A stretch of DNA of 64,000 nucleotides, taken from DATLFA01 sp039915945. GTDB taxonomy: Bacteria > Actinomycetota > Acidimicrobiia > Acidimicrobiales > WLNW01. Shown in pieces: positions 32,493-39,678 of this stretch. Every line of letters starts with the position of its first letter. Positions within the stretch are counted from its first letter, which is position 1. The stretch spans positions 1-64,000 of the forward strand of contig JBDSMH010000056.1 of assembly GCA_039915945.1 (NCBI GenBank), written 5' to 3'. A program made the position numbers and the translations under genes. The notes under the pieces were generated by a model. It did not search any database. It was given only the letters and a program-made list of their open reading frames with translations, and had not been told where the DNA came from.

Positions 32493-33182
32493 CGGGTCCG
32501 GGTCAGGACCGGACCCGTCGGCCAGGTAGACGAGTACGGCCTTGACCCGGCGGTTGAGGTCGGGCTCCTCGTTCAGGTGCAGCTTGGCGAAGATCGAGTT
32601 GGAGTGCTTTTCGACAGCCCGTTCGCTCAGGCCCAGCGCCGCGGCGATGGCGGCGTTGCTGCGGCCCTGCGCCATTTCGTGGAGGATGTCGCGCTCTCGC
32701 CCAGTGAGGTGCTGCAGTCGCGACGGCGGCTTGCGGCCCCGGGCGATGACCAGTTCCTCGACCACCTTGGGGTCGATCACCGATCCCCCGCTGCTCACCA
32801 CACGGATGGCATCGACGAGCTGGTCGATGTCGGACACCCGGTCCTTCAGCAGGTATGCCCGCTGTTCGGACCCGTGCTCGAGCAGGGCCAGCGCGTACAC
32901 CGGGTCCGCGTACTGGCTGAGGACGACGACGCCTACGCCGGGGTGCGACTCGCGAAAGCGGTTTGCCGCTCGGATGCCCTCGTCGGTGCCGGTCGGCGGC
33001 ATCCGGATGTCGGTGACGACCACGTCGGGTTCCATCTCGGCGACGAGCGCCACGAGCTCGTCGAAGGTGCCGCAGGAGCCGACGACTTCGAGATTGGGCA
33101 CCGATCCGAGCAGACGCACGACGCCCTCGCGCAACAACACGTTGTCTTCGGCCAATACGACGCGGATACCCACCGACCGCAT
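32424..33182 (-). CDS. NarL/LuxR-type response regulator with repeat-encoded tail
   Basis: A 252-residue regulator: receiver (AED acidic site, phospho-Asp in VVTDIRMPP, LLKD Lys) and a canonical LuxR HTH (LTGRERDILHEMAQGRSNAA). The receiver closely matches that of the cyclase fusion (EVVG, DIRMPP, GVVxLSQYxDPxYAxALL, AYLLKD, GGSxxDPxVV). The last 25 or so residues (GSGPDPDPGPSGPLSGNSG...) come from repeat DNA. The ATG at 33182 is used; a TAAGAT 7 bases before the GTG at 33173 points to that as a leaderless alternative. It is a likely target of the 29910 kinase. Confidence 0.9.
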   Translation of the reverse strand: MRSVGIRVVLAEDNVLLREGVVRLLGSVPNLEVVGSCGTFDELVALVAEMEPDVVVTDIRMPPTGTDEGIRAANRFRESHPGVGVVVLSQYADPVYALALLEHGSEQRAYLLKDRVSDIDQLVDAIRVVSSGGSVIDPKVVEELVIARGRKPPSRLQHLTGRERDILHEMAQGRSNAAIAAALGLSERAVEKHSNSIFAKLHLNEEPDLNRRVKAVLVYLADGSGPDPDPGPSGPLSGNSGPSGRLSGGFDL

Positions 33183-33213
33183 CTTAGAGACAGCGGCATC
33201 GGTGATAGGGGGT

Positions 33214-33510
33214 TCAGGGTGTCGTGGCTGCGCCGCTGGTGACTACCTCGCCGATGAACACGGCCGGGTAGATGTCGACTCCGGCCCGCTCGATCCACGC
33301 CTGGATCAGGTGGCCCTCTGCGAGCAACGCCTCGGCCGCGGCCCGCGTCTCGAGCTCGAGGGTGACCATTACTTCGCTCGGATTGTCCACCGAACGATGC
33401 ACCCAGTGGCGCACGATGCCTCGCAGCTCGCGGCGCCCGTCGCCCTCGCGAAAGCGGGCGATGAACTCGTCGAAGTCGCGGACCGAGTGGATCATCACGA
33501 GCCGCACCAT
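33214..33510 (-). CDS. Small dimeric alpha/beta-barrel-like protein
   Basis: A 98-residue protein from ATG 33510, chosen because GGGAG lies 5 bases upstream; a longer frame to 33561 would translate repeat DNA and overlap bfr. Its pattern (VRLVMIHSVRDFDEFIARF, SEVMVTLELETRAAAEALL, IERAGVDIYPAVFIGEV) fits a ferredoxin-like alpha/beta barrel such as antibiotic-biosynthesis-monooxygenase-like proteins. No active-site residue can be assigned. It follows bfr on the same strand. Confidence 0.6.
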   Translation of the reverse strand: MVRLVMIHSVRDFDEFIARFREGDGRRELRGIVRHWVHRSVDNPSEVMVTLELETRAAAEALLAEGHLIQAWIERAGVDIYPAVFIGEVVTSGAATTP

Positions 33511-33520
33511 TTCGGCTCCC

Positions 33521-33544
33521 GGCTCGGCGGGGCCGCTCGGGTCC
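33521..33544 (+). repeat. Diverged copy of the dispersed GC-rich repeat
   Basis: GGCTCGGCGGGG followed by CCGCTCGGGTCC lies between the small barrel gene and bfr. Confidence 0.45.
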
Positions 33545-33553
33545 TCGAGGTCG

Positions 33554-34024
33554 CTACTCATAGAGCTGTTGTGCGAGGTAGATGCTCTCGCCCAGCTGTT
33601 CGATCAGCGCGAGTTGAGTAGTGAGCCAGTCGAGCTGTGCCTCTTCTTGGGCCACCATCGCGCGCAACAACTGGCTGCTGCCAACGTCGCTCTCGCTGTC
33701 GCAGTCGGCGATGGCGGACTTGAGCTGATCGACGGCGCCCTGCTCGAGCGTCGCGTGCAACTCGAACATCTCGACGACATTTTCACCGACCTGGAACGCT
33801 TCGATGCGCTGCAGATTTGGCAGTCCGCCGAGCAGGAGCACCCGGTCCATCAGGGTCTCGACGTCACGCATTTCTTCCATAGATGACTCACGCAGTTTGT
33901 GGGCCACGCGCGAGAGACCGCGACTGTCGCAGATCTTCGCGTGCACGAAGTACTGGTTGATCGCGCCCATCTCGGTCGTGATCAAACCGTTCAACGCGTC
34001 GATCACCTTGCTGCGTTCCGTCAT
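33554..34024 (-). CDS. bfr: Bacterioferritin with altered ferroxidase centre
   Basis: A 156-residue bacterioferritin that aligns with E. coli Bfr without gaps. Kept residues: Glu18, Tyr25, Glu51, Glu94, Glu127 and the heme-ligand Met52. The two ferroxidase His residues are changed: position 54 is Asp (EEMRDVE) and position 130 is Gln (QEEAQLDW). It should assemble into a heme-containing 24-mer, but fast diiron oxidation may be impaired or altered. It overlaps the bfd stop by 4 bases, so the pair forms an iron-storage and release operon. Confidence 0.9.
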   Translation of the reverse strand: MTERSKVIDALNGLITTEMGAINQYFVHAKICDSRGLSRVAHKLRESSMEEMRDVETLMDRVLLLGGLPNLQRIEAFQVGENVVEMFELHATLEQGAVDQLKSAIADCDSESDVGSSQLLRAMVAQEEAQLDWLTTQLALIEQLGESIYLAQQLYE

Positions 34025-34230
34025 CGCCTACTCCTTCGTTGCGCGTTGAGCGCATTCTTGCGCACCGGCGCGGCTAGGCCGGTCAGCATGATCTCGATTG
34101 TGTGGCGACATTTGCCGCATTGGCTCGACGCTCCGCATTGCTCGCTCACCAGTTCGACAGTATTCGCGCCGGCGCGTATCGCTGCCTCGATCGTCGTGTT
34201 GCTGACTGCGCGACACAAACAGACGTACAC
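34021..34230 (-). CDS. bfd: Bacterioferritin-associated ferredoxin
   Basis: A 69-residue [2Fe-2S] protein. The cluster ligands are Cys4, Cys6, Cys38 and Cys41 (MYVCLC...QCGKC); an extra Cys32 is also present. Bfd transfers electrons to bacterioferritin heme to release stored iron. The order bfd-bfr with a 4-base overlap is the classical arrangement. The C-terminal Arg/Ala-rich tail is a little longer than usual. Confidence 0.9.
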   Translation of the reverse strand: MYVCLCRAVSNTTIEAAIRAGANTVELVSEQCGASSQCGKCRHTIEIMLTGLAAPVRKNALNAQRRSRR

Positions 34231-34256
34231 CGGCGCCTAGCCCTTCGCCGCAGACA

Positions 34257-34910
34257 CTATGTCGCAGGTGTCACTCCCGTCGACAATGGCGCAGCGAAGC
34301 CGGCGGTGACGAAGTCGATGACGATGTCGGCGAGACGGTCGGCTCGGAATTCGACCTGCCGCGCGACCCATCCGGGGAGCTGGTCGTTCGCGAACACCAG
34401 CTCGACCGCCTCCTTTGCCACGGCGAACCGAGCGACGCGGACGGCGGGTTCGAGCTGAGGCGTCACCCGCTCGAGCACTTCGAGATACCGGCGCGTGTAG
34501 GGCTCGAATGCCGACTCGAGCAGTGAGATCATGTCCGGCTTGCCTCGCAGATCGGCCTTGACCCGTATCCAGTGCCGGCCTCCGCCGTCGTGATCGGCGG
34601 CCAGCTCGGCCATCGGCACGACCAACGCCGCCACGAGATCCCGCAGCTCTGGTCGGGGCGAGGCCTCGATGGCGTCGAGCAGCTCGTTGCGCCGCTTGCC
34701 CAGCTGTGCCGCCCGTTCGACCACGATGGCCTCGAGCAGCCCGTCCTTCGAGCCGAAGTGGTAGCTGATCGCCGCGATGTTCGCGCGGGCCTCGGTCGTG
34801 ATGTCACGCACCGACACGAATCCGATACCACGCTCGGCGAAGAGCCGCTCGGCGACCGCCAATATGCGCTGACGCGTCGACGGATCGTCGGATGCTTTGC
34901 GCGCGGCCAT
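34257..34910 (-). CDS. TetR-family transcriptional regulator
   Basis: A 217-residue repressor. The N-terminal HTH is clear: TRQRILAVAERLFAERG and SVRDITTEARANIAAISYHFGSKDGLLEAIV. The ligand-binding half is of the TetR_C type and gives no ligand clue. The ATG at 34910 is used because a longer frame reaches into the divergent thioesterase gene and the repeat DNA. TAGCGT is 7 bases upstream. It diverges from the PaaI-like thioesterase, which it may control, and it is the only TetR gene in the window, so it is also a candidate for the CAAACGTTTG operator at 21152. Confidence 0.9.
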   Translation of the reverse strand: MAARKASDDPSTRQRILAVAERLFAERGIGFVSVRDITTEARANIAAISYHFGSKDGLLEAIVVERAAQLGKRRNELLDAIEASPRPELRDLVAALVVPMAELAADHDGGGRHWIRVKADLRGKPDMISLLESAFEPYTRRYLEVLERVTPQLEPAVRVARFAVAKEAVELVFANDQLPGWVARQVEFRADRLADIVIDFVTAGFAAPLSTGVTPAT

Positions 34911-34917
34911 CCTTCGC

Positions 34918-34923
34918 ACGCTA
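34918..34923 (-). promoter_or_regulatory. -10-like element of the TetR gene
   Basis: TAGCGT on the minus strand, 7 bases before the ATG at 34910, immediately beside the repeat copies. Confidence 0.35.
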
Positions 34924-34926
34924 CTT

Positions 34927-34979
34927 CCCGCTTCCACGGCCGCTCGGACCGACCTCCCGCTTGCACGGCCGCTCGGACC
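34927..34979 (+). repeat. Two tandem copies of the dispersed GC-rich repeat
   Basis: CCCGCTTCCACGG / CCGCTCGGACC at 34927-34950 and CCCGCTTGCACGG / CCGCTCGGACC at 34956-34979, period 29 bases. They occupy the space between the divergent -10-like elements of the TetR and thioesterase genes, where -35 boxes would lie. Confidence 0.7.
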
Positions 34980-34989
34980 GACCTCCAGC

Positions 34990-34995
34990 CAGAAT
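34990..34995 (+). promoter_or_regulatory. -10-like element of the 35002 thioesterase gene
   Basis: CAGAAT ends 6 bases before the ATG at 35002. Confidence 0.4.
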
Positions 34996-35001
34996 GACGC
35001 C

Positions 35002-35613
35002 ATGAACGACCGCAGCGACACCACGCCCCAGATCGACGCGACGATGGCGGTGCGGAAGTTGGCGCACGCGCTGGTCGCCCACGAAGCCGGCAGCAGTCTG
35101 CTCGCGCGAATCGCCGAAGATGCCCAGCGGCTGGCGGCGGAAATCGAGCAGTACCCGCGCTTCGAGCGCGGCCCCGATGCGTTGCGCCAAGACCGAGCAG
35201 ACGGGCCGCCCGCCGACGGCGCGCCGGTCGAGCATTTCGATCGCTGCCCGGTGTCCGGTTCTGCCAACCCGCTGGCGACCGATCTCATCGCGCGACGCGT
35301 CGGTGACGAGGTGCACTGCGAAGTCGAGCTCGGCCCGGCGTGCGAAGGACCGCCCGGCCACGCCCACGGCGGCATCATCGCCGCGCTCTTCGACGACGCC
35401 ACCGCGTTCCTCACGCGCCTGTTGGACGAGACCTGCGTCGCCAGCGAACTCACCGTGCACTACCGCCGCCCGGTGCCGATCGGCAAACCGCTGCATATCG
35501 AGGCGCGCGTCGCGCGCAGAGAAGGCCGGCGCATCTACACCGAAGCCACCATGCACGACGGCGACACGACGGTCGCTCGCTGCACGTGTACAAAGGTGAT
35601 CATCGAGTCATGA
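35002..35613 (+). CDS. PaaI-type thioesterase-family protein
   Basis: A 203-residue protein. After a helical N-terminal part (residues 1-70) comes a hotdog domain with EGPPGHAHGGIIAALFDDAT, ASELTVHYRRPVPIGKPLHIEARV and a Cys-rich end TVARCTCTKV. It probably hydrolyses an acyl-CoA. ATG 35002 is used; a longer upstream frame would translate repeat DNA. It shares a divergent control region with the TetR gene and overlaps tail to tail, by 6 bases, with the F420-type gene. Confidence 0.8.
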   Translation: MNDRSDTTPQIDATMAVRKLAHALVAHEAGSSLLARIAEDAQRLAAEIEQYPRFERGPDALRQDRADGPPADGAPVEHFDRCPVSGSANPLATDLIARRVGDEVHCEVELGPACEGPPGHAHGGIIAALFDDATAFLTRLLDETCVASELTVHYRRPVPIGKPLHIEARVARREGRRIYTEATMHDGDTTVARCTCTKVIIES

Positions 35614-36039
35614 AGCGCGCCACGTGCGCACGTCGGTGACGTCGATCTCGATCACCGGACCCTGCGGCGGCACCAGCCCATAGTGCTGCGGATACTTTGC
35701 CGCGAGCAGCGCAATGGCCGTTGCGAATCGCGGTCCATCGTCGATGATGGTCGCAAGGCCGCGCAGCCGCACCCACCACAACTCCGCCCAGTCGTTCTCG
35801 TCGTAGTGGTCCACGAGCACGGTGACACGCGGGTCACGAGCGATGTTGTCGAGACGGTGCAATCGGCGAGTCTGTTTGGGCTTGTGGTCGACCGCGGTGA
35901 CGATGGTCGAACCACTGAGCGCGAACGTGATCGGCACGAGGTCGACGGCGCCCGATGCTGCGAGCGTGGCCAAGCGGGCAACCGGCGCACGCGCCGCGGT
36001 CTCGACCAACTTGTCATCACTCATTGCAGACAAGTGCAC
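35608..36039 (-). CDS. PPOX-class F420-dependent oxidoreductase-like protein
   Basis: A split-barrel flavin/F420-binding protein of 143 residues, or 138 from the ATG at 36024 (MSDDKLVETAARAPVARLATL). Features are LVPITFALSGSTIVTAVDHKPKQTRRLHRLDNIARDP-type strands, which match the PPOX-F420 (TIGR03668-like) group rather than the FMN-specific PNPOx enzymes. It would use F420H2 or a similar deazaflavin to reduce an unknown substrate. The neighbouring FrhB-like gene also points to F420. Confidence 0.8.
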   Translation of the reverse strand: MHLSAMSDDKLVETAARAPVARLATLAASGAVDLVPITFALSGSTIVTAVDHKPKQTRRLHRLDNIARDPRVTVLVDHYDENDWAELWWVRLRGLATIIDDGPRFATAIALLAAKYPQHYGLVPPQGPVIEIDVTDVRTWRAS

Positions 36040-36182
36040 GACAAGTGCGAGGGATCGTCATGATGTCGGCTCCTTGTAATTGCGTTGGACCGTAAGAAGC
36101 TGCGATCTTTGGCATCGGTGGGTCCGTCAGCTTTCAATCACTCTCACTACGCTCACCTCACTCCCGAGAAGTGGAGGACGCT

Positions 36183-37388
36183 GTGAGCCTTTCAGAACCT
36201 GATGTCGACAGCGAAACCTCCGCGCCCGCAAATGGCAAGAAGCCGCGCTGGACGTACCAGTGGAAAGAGCTCTACAGCGAAGTCATCACCTCGGGTCTGT
36301 GCACCGGGTGTGCCGGCTGCGTGGTCTCGTGTCCGCACGACGTCATCGGCTACACCCACGAACCGGGCGCCTACAAACCCTTTCATCTCGAACCCGAATT
36401 GGGCCTCGACAATTGCATTCACGGCGAGAAGGGCTGCACGTCGTGCACGCGGGCATGTCCCCGATTTCGCCTTTGGGAACCGGAGGCCAACGAGCATCTC
36501 TTCGGCCGCGATCGCGAGAGCGCCGAGCTCTCCGGCATCTACAGCGACATCATGCTCGTGCGCGCGACCGACGAAACGGTGCACAAGCTCGGCCAAGACG
36601 GCGGGCTCGTCTCCGCCATCTTGATCTGGTGCCTCGAAAATAAGATCATCGACGGCGCGTTGGTTTCCTATCTCGAGGGCGATGGCACCTCGTGGAAGGC
36701 GATACCCGGTGTCGCCACCAACCGTGACGAGGTCTTGCAGAGCGCGGGCAGCCGTTACACGTACTCGGCCAACACGTTGGCCCTGCCGATGGCCATCGAA
36801 CGAGGCCTCGACAACGTGGCGCTCGTCGGCATGAGTTGCCAATCGTCGGTGCCGCCGATGATGTGGTCACGCCGCGTCGGCAAGATCGGCAAGCCGATCA
36901 AGCTCAACATCGGTCTGTTGTGTTCGAAGACTTTCGACGACTCGATCTTCGAAGAGCTGTTCCTCACCAAGTACGGGATGCAGCGCACCGACATCGTCAA
37001 GGTCAACGTCAAAGGCGCGTTTCAGATCTGGTTGCGCAACGGCGAGTTCCACGAGATTCCGCTGAAGGAATGTCACGCCTGGACGCGTGAGGGCTGCGTC
37101 CATTGCCCCGACTTCGCGGCGGAGCACGCGGATATCTCCACGGGTGGTATCGGGGCGTTCAACGACTGGACGCTCACCATTGTTCGCACCGATCTCGGGC
37201 GGGCGATCATGCAGCAGATGGTGCAAGAAAAGGTGATCGAAACCCGGCCGGGCGACGACGACCCGGGCGCCATCGCGTTGTTGCACCGCCTCGCCAAGAA
37301 GAGTCGTGAACGATGGCCGGCATGGGCCGCGCCCGATGCGCGTGTCGGCCTGCCCGAAAAGAAGAAGGCGGCGGCAACCGCCGACTGA
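36183..37388 (+). CDS. F420 hydrogenase/dehydrogenase beta-subunit-like Fe-S protein (FrhB family)
   Basis: A 401-residue protein. CTGCAGCVVSCP near residue 40 and CTSCTRACP near 90 bind two [4Fe-4S] clusters, and the C-terminal FrhB domain includes GLVSAILIWCLENKIIDGAL and VGMSCQSS. FrhB proteins pass electrons between Fe-S clusters, flavin and coenzyme F420. The GTG at 36183 is preferred because GGAGG lies 5 bases upstream; GTG 36171 is an alternative. No hydrogenase subunits are nearby, so the partner is unknown. Confidence 0.85.
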   Translation: MSLSEPDVDSETSAPANGKKPRWTYQWKELYSEVITSGLCTGCAGCVVSCPHDVIGYTHEPGAYKPFHLEPELGLDNCIHGEKGCTSCTRACPRFRLWEPEANEHLFGRDRESAELSGIYSDIMLVRATDETVHKLGQDGGLVSAILIWCLENKIIDGALVSYLEGDGTSWKAIPGVATNRDEVLQSAGSRYTYSANTLALPMAIERGLDNVALVGMSCQSSVPPMMWSRRVGKIGKPIKLNIGLLCSKTFDDSIFEELFLTKYGMQRTDIVKVNVKGAFQIWLRNGEFHEIPLKECHAWTREGCVHCPDFAAEHADISTGGIGAFNDWTLTIVRTDLGRAIMQQMVQEKVIETRPGDDDPGAIALLHRLAKKSRERWPAWAAPDARVGLPEKKKAAATAD

Positions 37389-37423
37389 ACTGCTCCGTGC
37401 TCTGAACTGCCCGGTGCTCGCGA

Positions 37424-37837
37424 TCAGCGAGCGGTGGTCGTCGTGGGGACCGTGGTCGACGCCGATGCACCGGCCGCAGTGGGCCCAACGGGTGCACAGC
37501 CTTGGAAGATCGTGAGGATGGCGTCGTACTTGTTCGTATTGGCGAGATCGTCGATGTTGTTGACGTCGTCGCCGACATGATCACGGAGATACGTCTCGAA
37601 GGATTTGAACGTGTCGAAGTGGATGCCGGTCGGAGCGGACAGGCCGTCGATGGTGCATTGGCAGTAGGTCGCCGCCGCTGCCGCACCCAGCTTTTGCGTC
37701 GAACCCTCGACGCAGGTCTTCGTGTAATTGTCCTTCACCTCGGCGGTATACGACTTGGGACCGAGGTTTTGCGAGCACCCGGCAAGCAGAACGACGGCAA
37801 CGAGCAGTGCCAAGAGATGGGGGAGGCGGTTGAGCAC
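37424..37837 (-). CDS. Lipoprotein of unknown function
   Basis: A 137-residue protein with a clear type II signal: MLNRLPHLLALLVAVVLLAGC, lipobox LLAGC, Cys21 as lipidated residue. The mature part has CVEGSTQKLG...TYCQCTIDGLS, similar to small secreted proteins with a CxC pair, and a Thr/Ala-rich C-terminal tail. Function unknown. GTG 37837 is preceded by TAGCCT 8 bases upstream. Confidence 0.75.
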   Translation of the reverse strand: MLNRLPHLLALLVAVVLLAGCSQNLGPKSYTAEVKDNYTKTCVEGSTQKLGAAAAATYCQCTIDGLSAPTGIHFDTFKSFETYLRDHVGDDVNNIDDLANTNKYDAILTIFQGCAPVGPTAAGASASTTVPTTTTAR

Positions 37838-37920
37838 GAGGGGCCAGGCTAGTGGCCCACCACGCCGAAATCGTGGTCGGCCGCCCAGACCTTGTGCCGC
37901 CGGGCCGACGTCACCGGCGA

Positions 37921-38142
37921 TCAGAGCGGAATGACGTCTCCGGCCGGGGGGAATTCCCAGTCAGCCTCGCCGAGGGTCTCGAAGTCGTCGAGCGATGCAT
38001 AACTCGTCTCGAAGGTCATCTCGCACACGCGGGCGCGGGCTTCGTCGTCGCGATCCCGCTCGATTTCCTCGTCGGCCGCTCGGGTCATTGCCGACCACAG
38101 GCCGGTGGTTACTCGAGGCATGGAATGCGGGTGTGATGCCAT
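37921..38142 (-). CDS. Small acidic protein of unknown function
   Basis: A 73-residue protein (or 66 from the ATG at 38121, MPRVTTGLWSAM). It is acidic in the second half (YASLDDFETLGEADWEFPP) and has no signal, membrane segment or Cys pair. No family recognised. Codon use is normal, and it lies between the lipoprotein and the glycosylase on the same strand. Confidence 0.5.
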   Translation of the reverse strand: MASHPHSMPRVTTGLWSAMTRAADEEIERDRDDEARARVCEMTFETSYASLDDFETLGEADWEFPPAGDVIPL

Positions 38143-38218
38143 GGCCCGGTTTTCGTCATGCAGCAGAGATCACTGGAGAGTCATCTGGATCAACATGACG
38201 CAGATTGATCGAAATGGC

Positions 38219-38926
38219 CTATTCACCGGCGGACGCGCCGGCCCGACCGAGGACCGCGTCGAACATCGCGGGGGTCAGCTTTCCGGTGAACGTGTTCTGC
38301 TGGCTCACGTGGTACGAACAAATCAACCGCCGACCGTCGCGTAGCGATACCTCGACACCATGTCCGAATCGAGGTCGGGGCGACACTCCCAGCAGCGGGC
38401 ACAACTCGTCGTACGCGATCTGACCCAACGCGACGATCGTGCGCACCTCGGTCAACAACTGCAGTTCTCGTTCGAGGTAGTTGCGACAATGCGCCCGCTC
38501 GTCGGGCAACGGCTTGTTGGCGGGCGGAGCACAGCGCACGGGCGCAGTGATGTACGCGCCCTCGAGGACGAGTCCGTCGTCACTGGCGGTGCTCGACGGT
38601 TGGTTGGCGTAGCCGGCGCGATGCAGCGCCGCGTAGAGGAAGTCGCCCGAACGATCGCCGGTGAACATGCGACCGGTGCGATTGGCGCCGTGCGCCGCGG
38701 GTGCGAGACCGACGATCAACAGCGTGGCCTGCGGGTCACCGAACCCGGGCACGCCTTTGGCCCAGTAGTCCCACTCTCGGTAGGCCGCCTTCTTCTCACG
38801 GCCCACCAACTCTCGCCATTCGACCAGGCGCTCGCATTGACGGCAGTGCTCGATCTCGGCGCTGATCGCGCGCAGCGAGTCGGCGCGTCGACGAGGGCGG
38901 GGGGTCGGGTGGGGCGGTGCAACCAA
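38219..38926 (-). CDS. Uracil-DNA glycosylase, family 5 (UDGb) type
   Basis: A 235-residue protein with an Fe-S-linked UDG core: CRQCERLVEWRE opens the Cys set, LLIVGLAPAAHGANRTGRMF is motif 1 (GLAPA, as in UDGb, without the catalytic Asp of family 1), and SYHVSQQNTFTG is motif 2. It excises uracil or deaminated bases. TTG 38926 is chosen because TATCCT lies 7 bases upstream and the length then fits the family; an upstream GTG would be possible. It is divergent from the phosphomutase-like gene. Confidence 0.85.
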   Translation of the reverse strand: MVAPPHPTPRPRRRADSLRAISAEIEHCRQCERLVEWRELVGREKKAAYREWDYWAKGVPGFGDPQATLLIVGLAPAAHGANRTGRMFTGDRSGDFLYAALHRAGYANQPSSTASDDGLVLEGAYITAPVRCAPPANKPLPDERAHCRNYLERELQLLTEVRTIVALGQIAYDELCPLLGVSPRPRFGHGVEVSLRDGRRLICSYHVSQQNTFTGKLTPAMFDAVLGRAGASAGE

Positions 38927-38933
38927 GTGCCGC

Positions 38934-38939
38934 AGGATA
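38934..38939 (-). promoter_or_regulatory. -10-like element of the UDG gene
   Basis: TATCCT on the minus strand, 7 bases before TTG 38926. It supports this non-standard start. Confidence 0.35.
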
Positions 38940-38987
38940 CGGTGCCCACGACCGCCGCAGGCAATCACGCCGCGGCTACCGTGACAC

Positions 38988-38993
38988 CAGGAT
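38988..38993 (+). promoter_or_regulatory. -10-like element of the phosphomutase-like operon
   Basis: CAGGAT ends 6 bases before the ATG at 39000. Confidence 0.35.
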
Positions 38994-38999
38994 CGTCGT

Positions 39000-39668
39000 A
39001 TGCCCGCTCGCCCAAACGCCCGCTCACACGCTCGCAAATCGCCGCCGGCGACTCTCGTGCTTTTCGTGCGCCACGGCCAGACCCCGACCACCGGCACCAC
39101 GTTGCCCGGACGGGCGCCGGGCCTGCATCTCGCCGACAGTGGCCGCACCCAGGCCGCCACCGCCGCAACCCGCCTCTCACTGCTCAAGCGCATCGACGCG
39201 GTCTACGCCTCGCCCCTCGAGCGCACGCGCGAGACGGCCGCGCCGATCGGCCGGGCCCGCAAGCTGGCGGTGCGCATCGACCGCGGCCTTCTCGAATGTG
39301 ACTTTGGCGACTGGACCGGGCGCAAGCTGAACGACTTGCGCAAGCTGCCCGAGTGGAATGCCGTGCAGCGCTATCCGAGTGGCTTCCGCTTTCCCTCGGG
39401 CGAATCGTTCACCGAGATGCAGACGCGCATGGTCACGACAGTCGACAAGCTCGTGACGCGCCATTCCGGCGGCGTCGTCGTCGCGGTGTCGCACGCCGAT
39501 CCCATCAAAGCTGCCGTCGCGCACGCGATGGGCGTGCACCTCGACCTCTTCCAGCGCGTGGTCATCTCGCCGTGTTCGATCTCGGCGATCATGTACAGCT
39601 TGTCCGGCGCCGTCGTCCTCTCGGTCAATTCGACGGGCGACGATCTGAGTTCGTTGGCTCCCTCGTGA
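39000..39668 (+). CDS. Histidine-phosphatase superfamily protein, MSMEG_4193-like
   Basis: A 222-residue member of the phosphoglycerate-mutase-like superfamily: RHG motif in LFVRHGQTPTTG, ASPLERTRETAAPIG, ECDFGDWTGRKL and the second His in VAVSHADPIKAA. It is first in the actinobacterial set with DUF3090 and SCO1664-like genes (11 and 2 bases apart), which matches the MSMEG_4193 family; in many actinobacteria these lie near mycothiol genes, but none is seen here. It probably removes a phosphate from a small molecule. Confidence 0.85.
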   Translation: MPARPNARSHARKSPPATLVLFVRHGQTPTTGTTLPGRAPGLHLADSGRTQAATAATRLSLLKRIDAVYASPLERTRETAAPIGRARKLAVRIDRGLLECDFGDWTGRKLNDLRKLPEWNAVQRYPSGFRFPSGESFTEMQTRMVTTVDKLVTRHSGGVVVAVSHADPIKAAVAHAMGVHLDLFQRVVISPCSISAIMYSLSGAVVLSVNSTGDDLSSLAPS

Positions 39669-39678
39669 TCGAGCGACC

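Noticed and set aside
34257..35453. 398-codon frame for the TetR gene
   Set aside because: The added N-terminus is antisense to the thioesterase gene and translates repeat DNA; the normal TetR start is at 34910.
37387..37415. Additional copy of the dispersed repeat after the FrhB-like gene
   Set aside because: CCGTGCTCTGAACTGCCCGG resembles the element but is too diverged to count as a copy.
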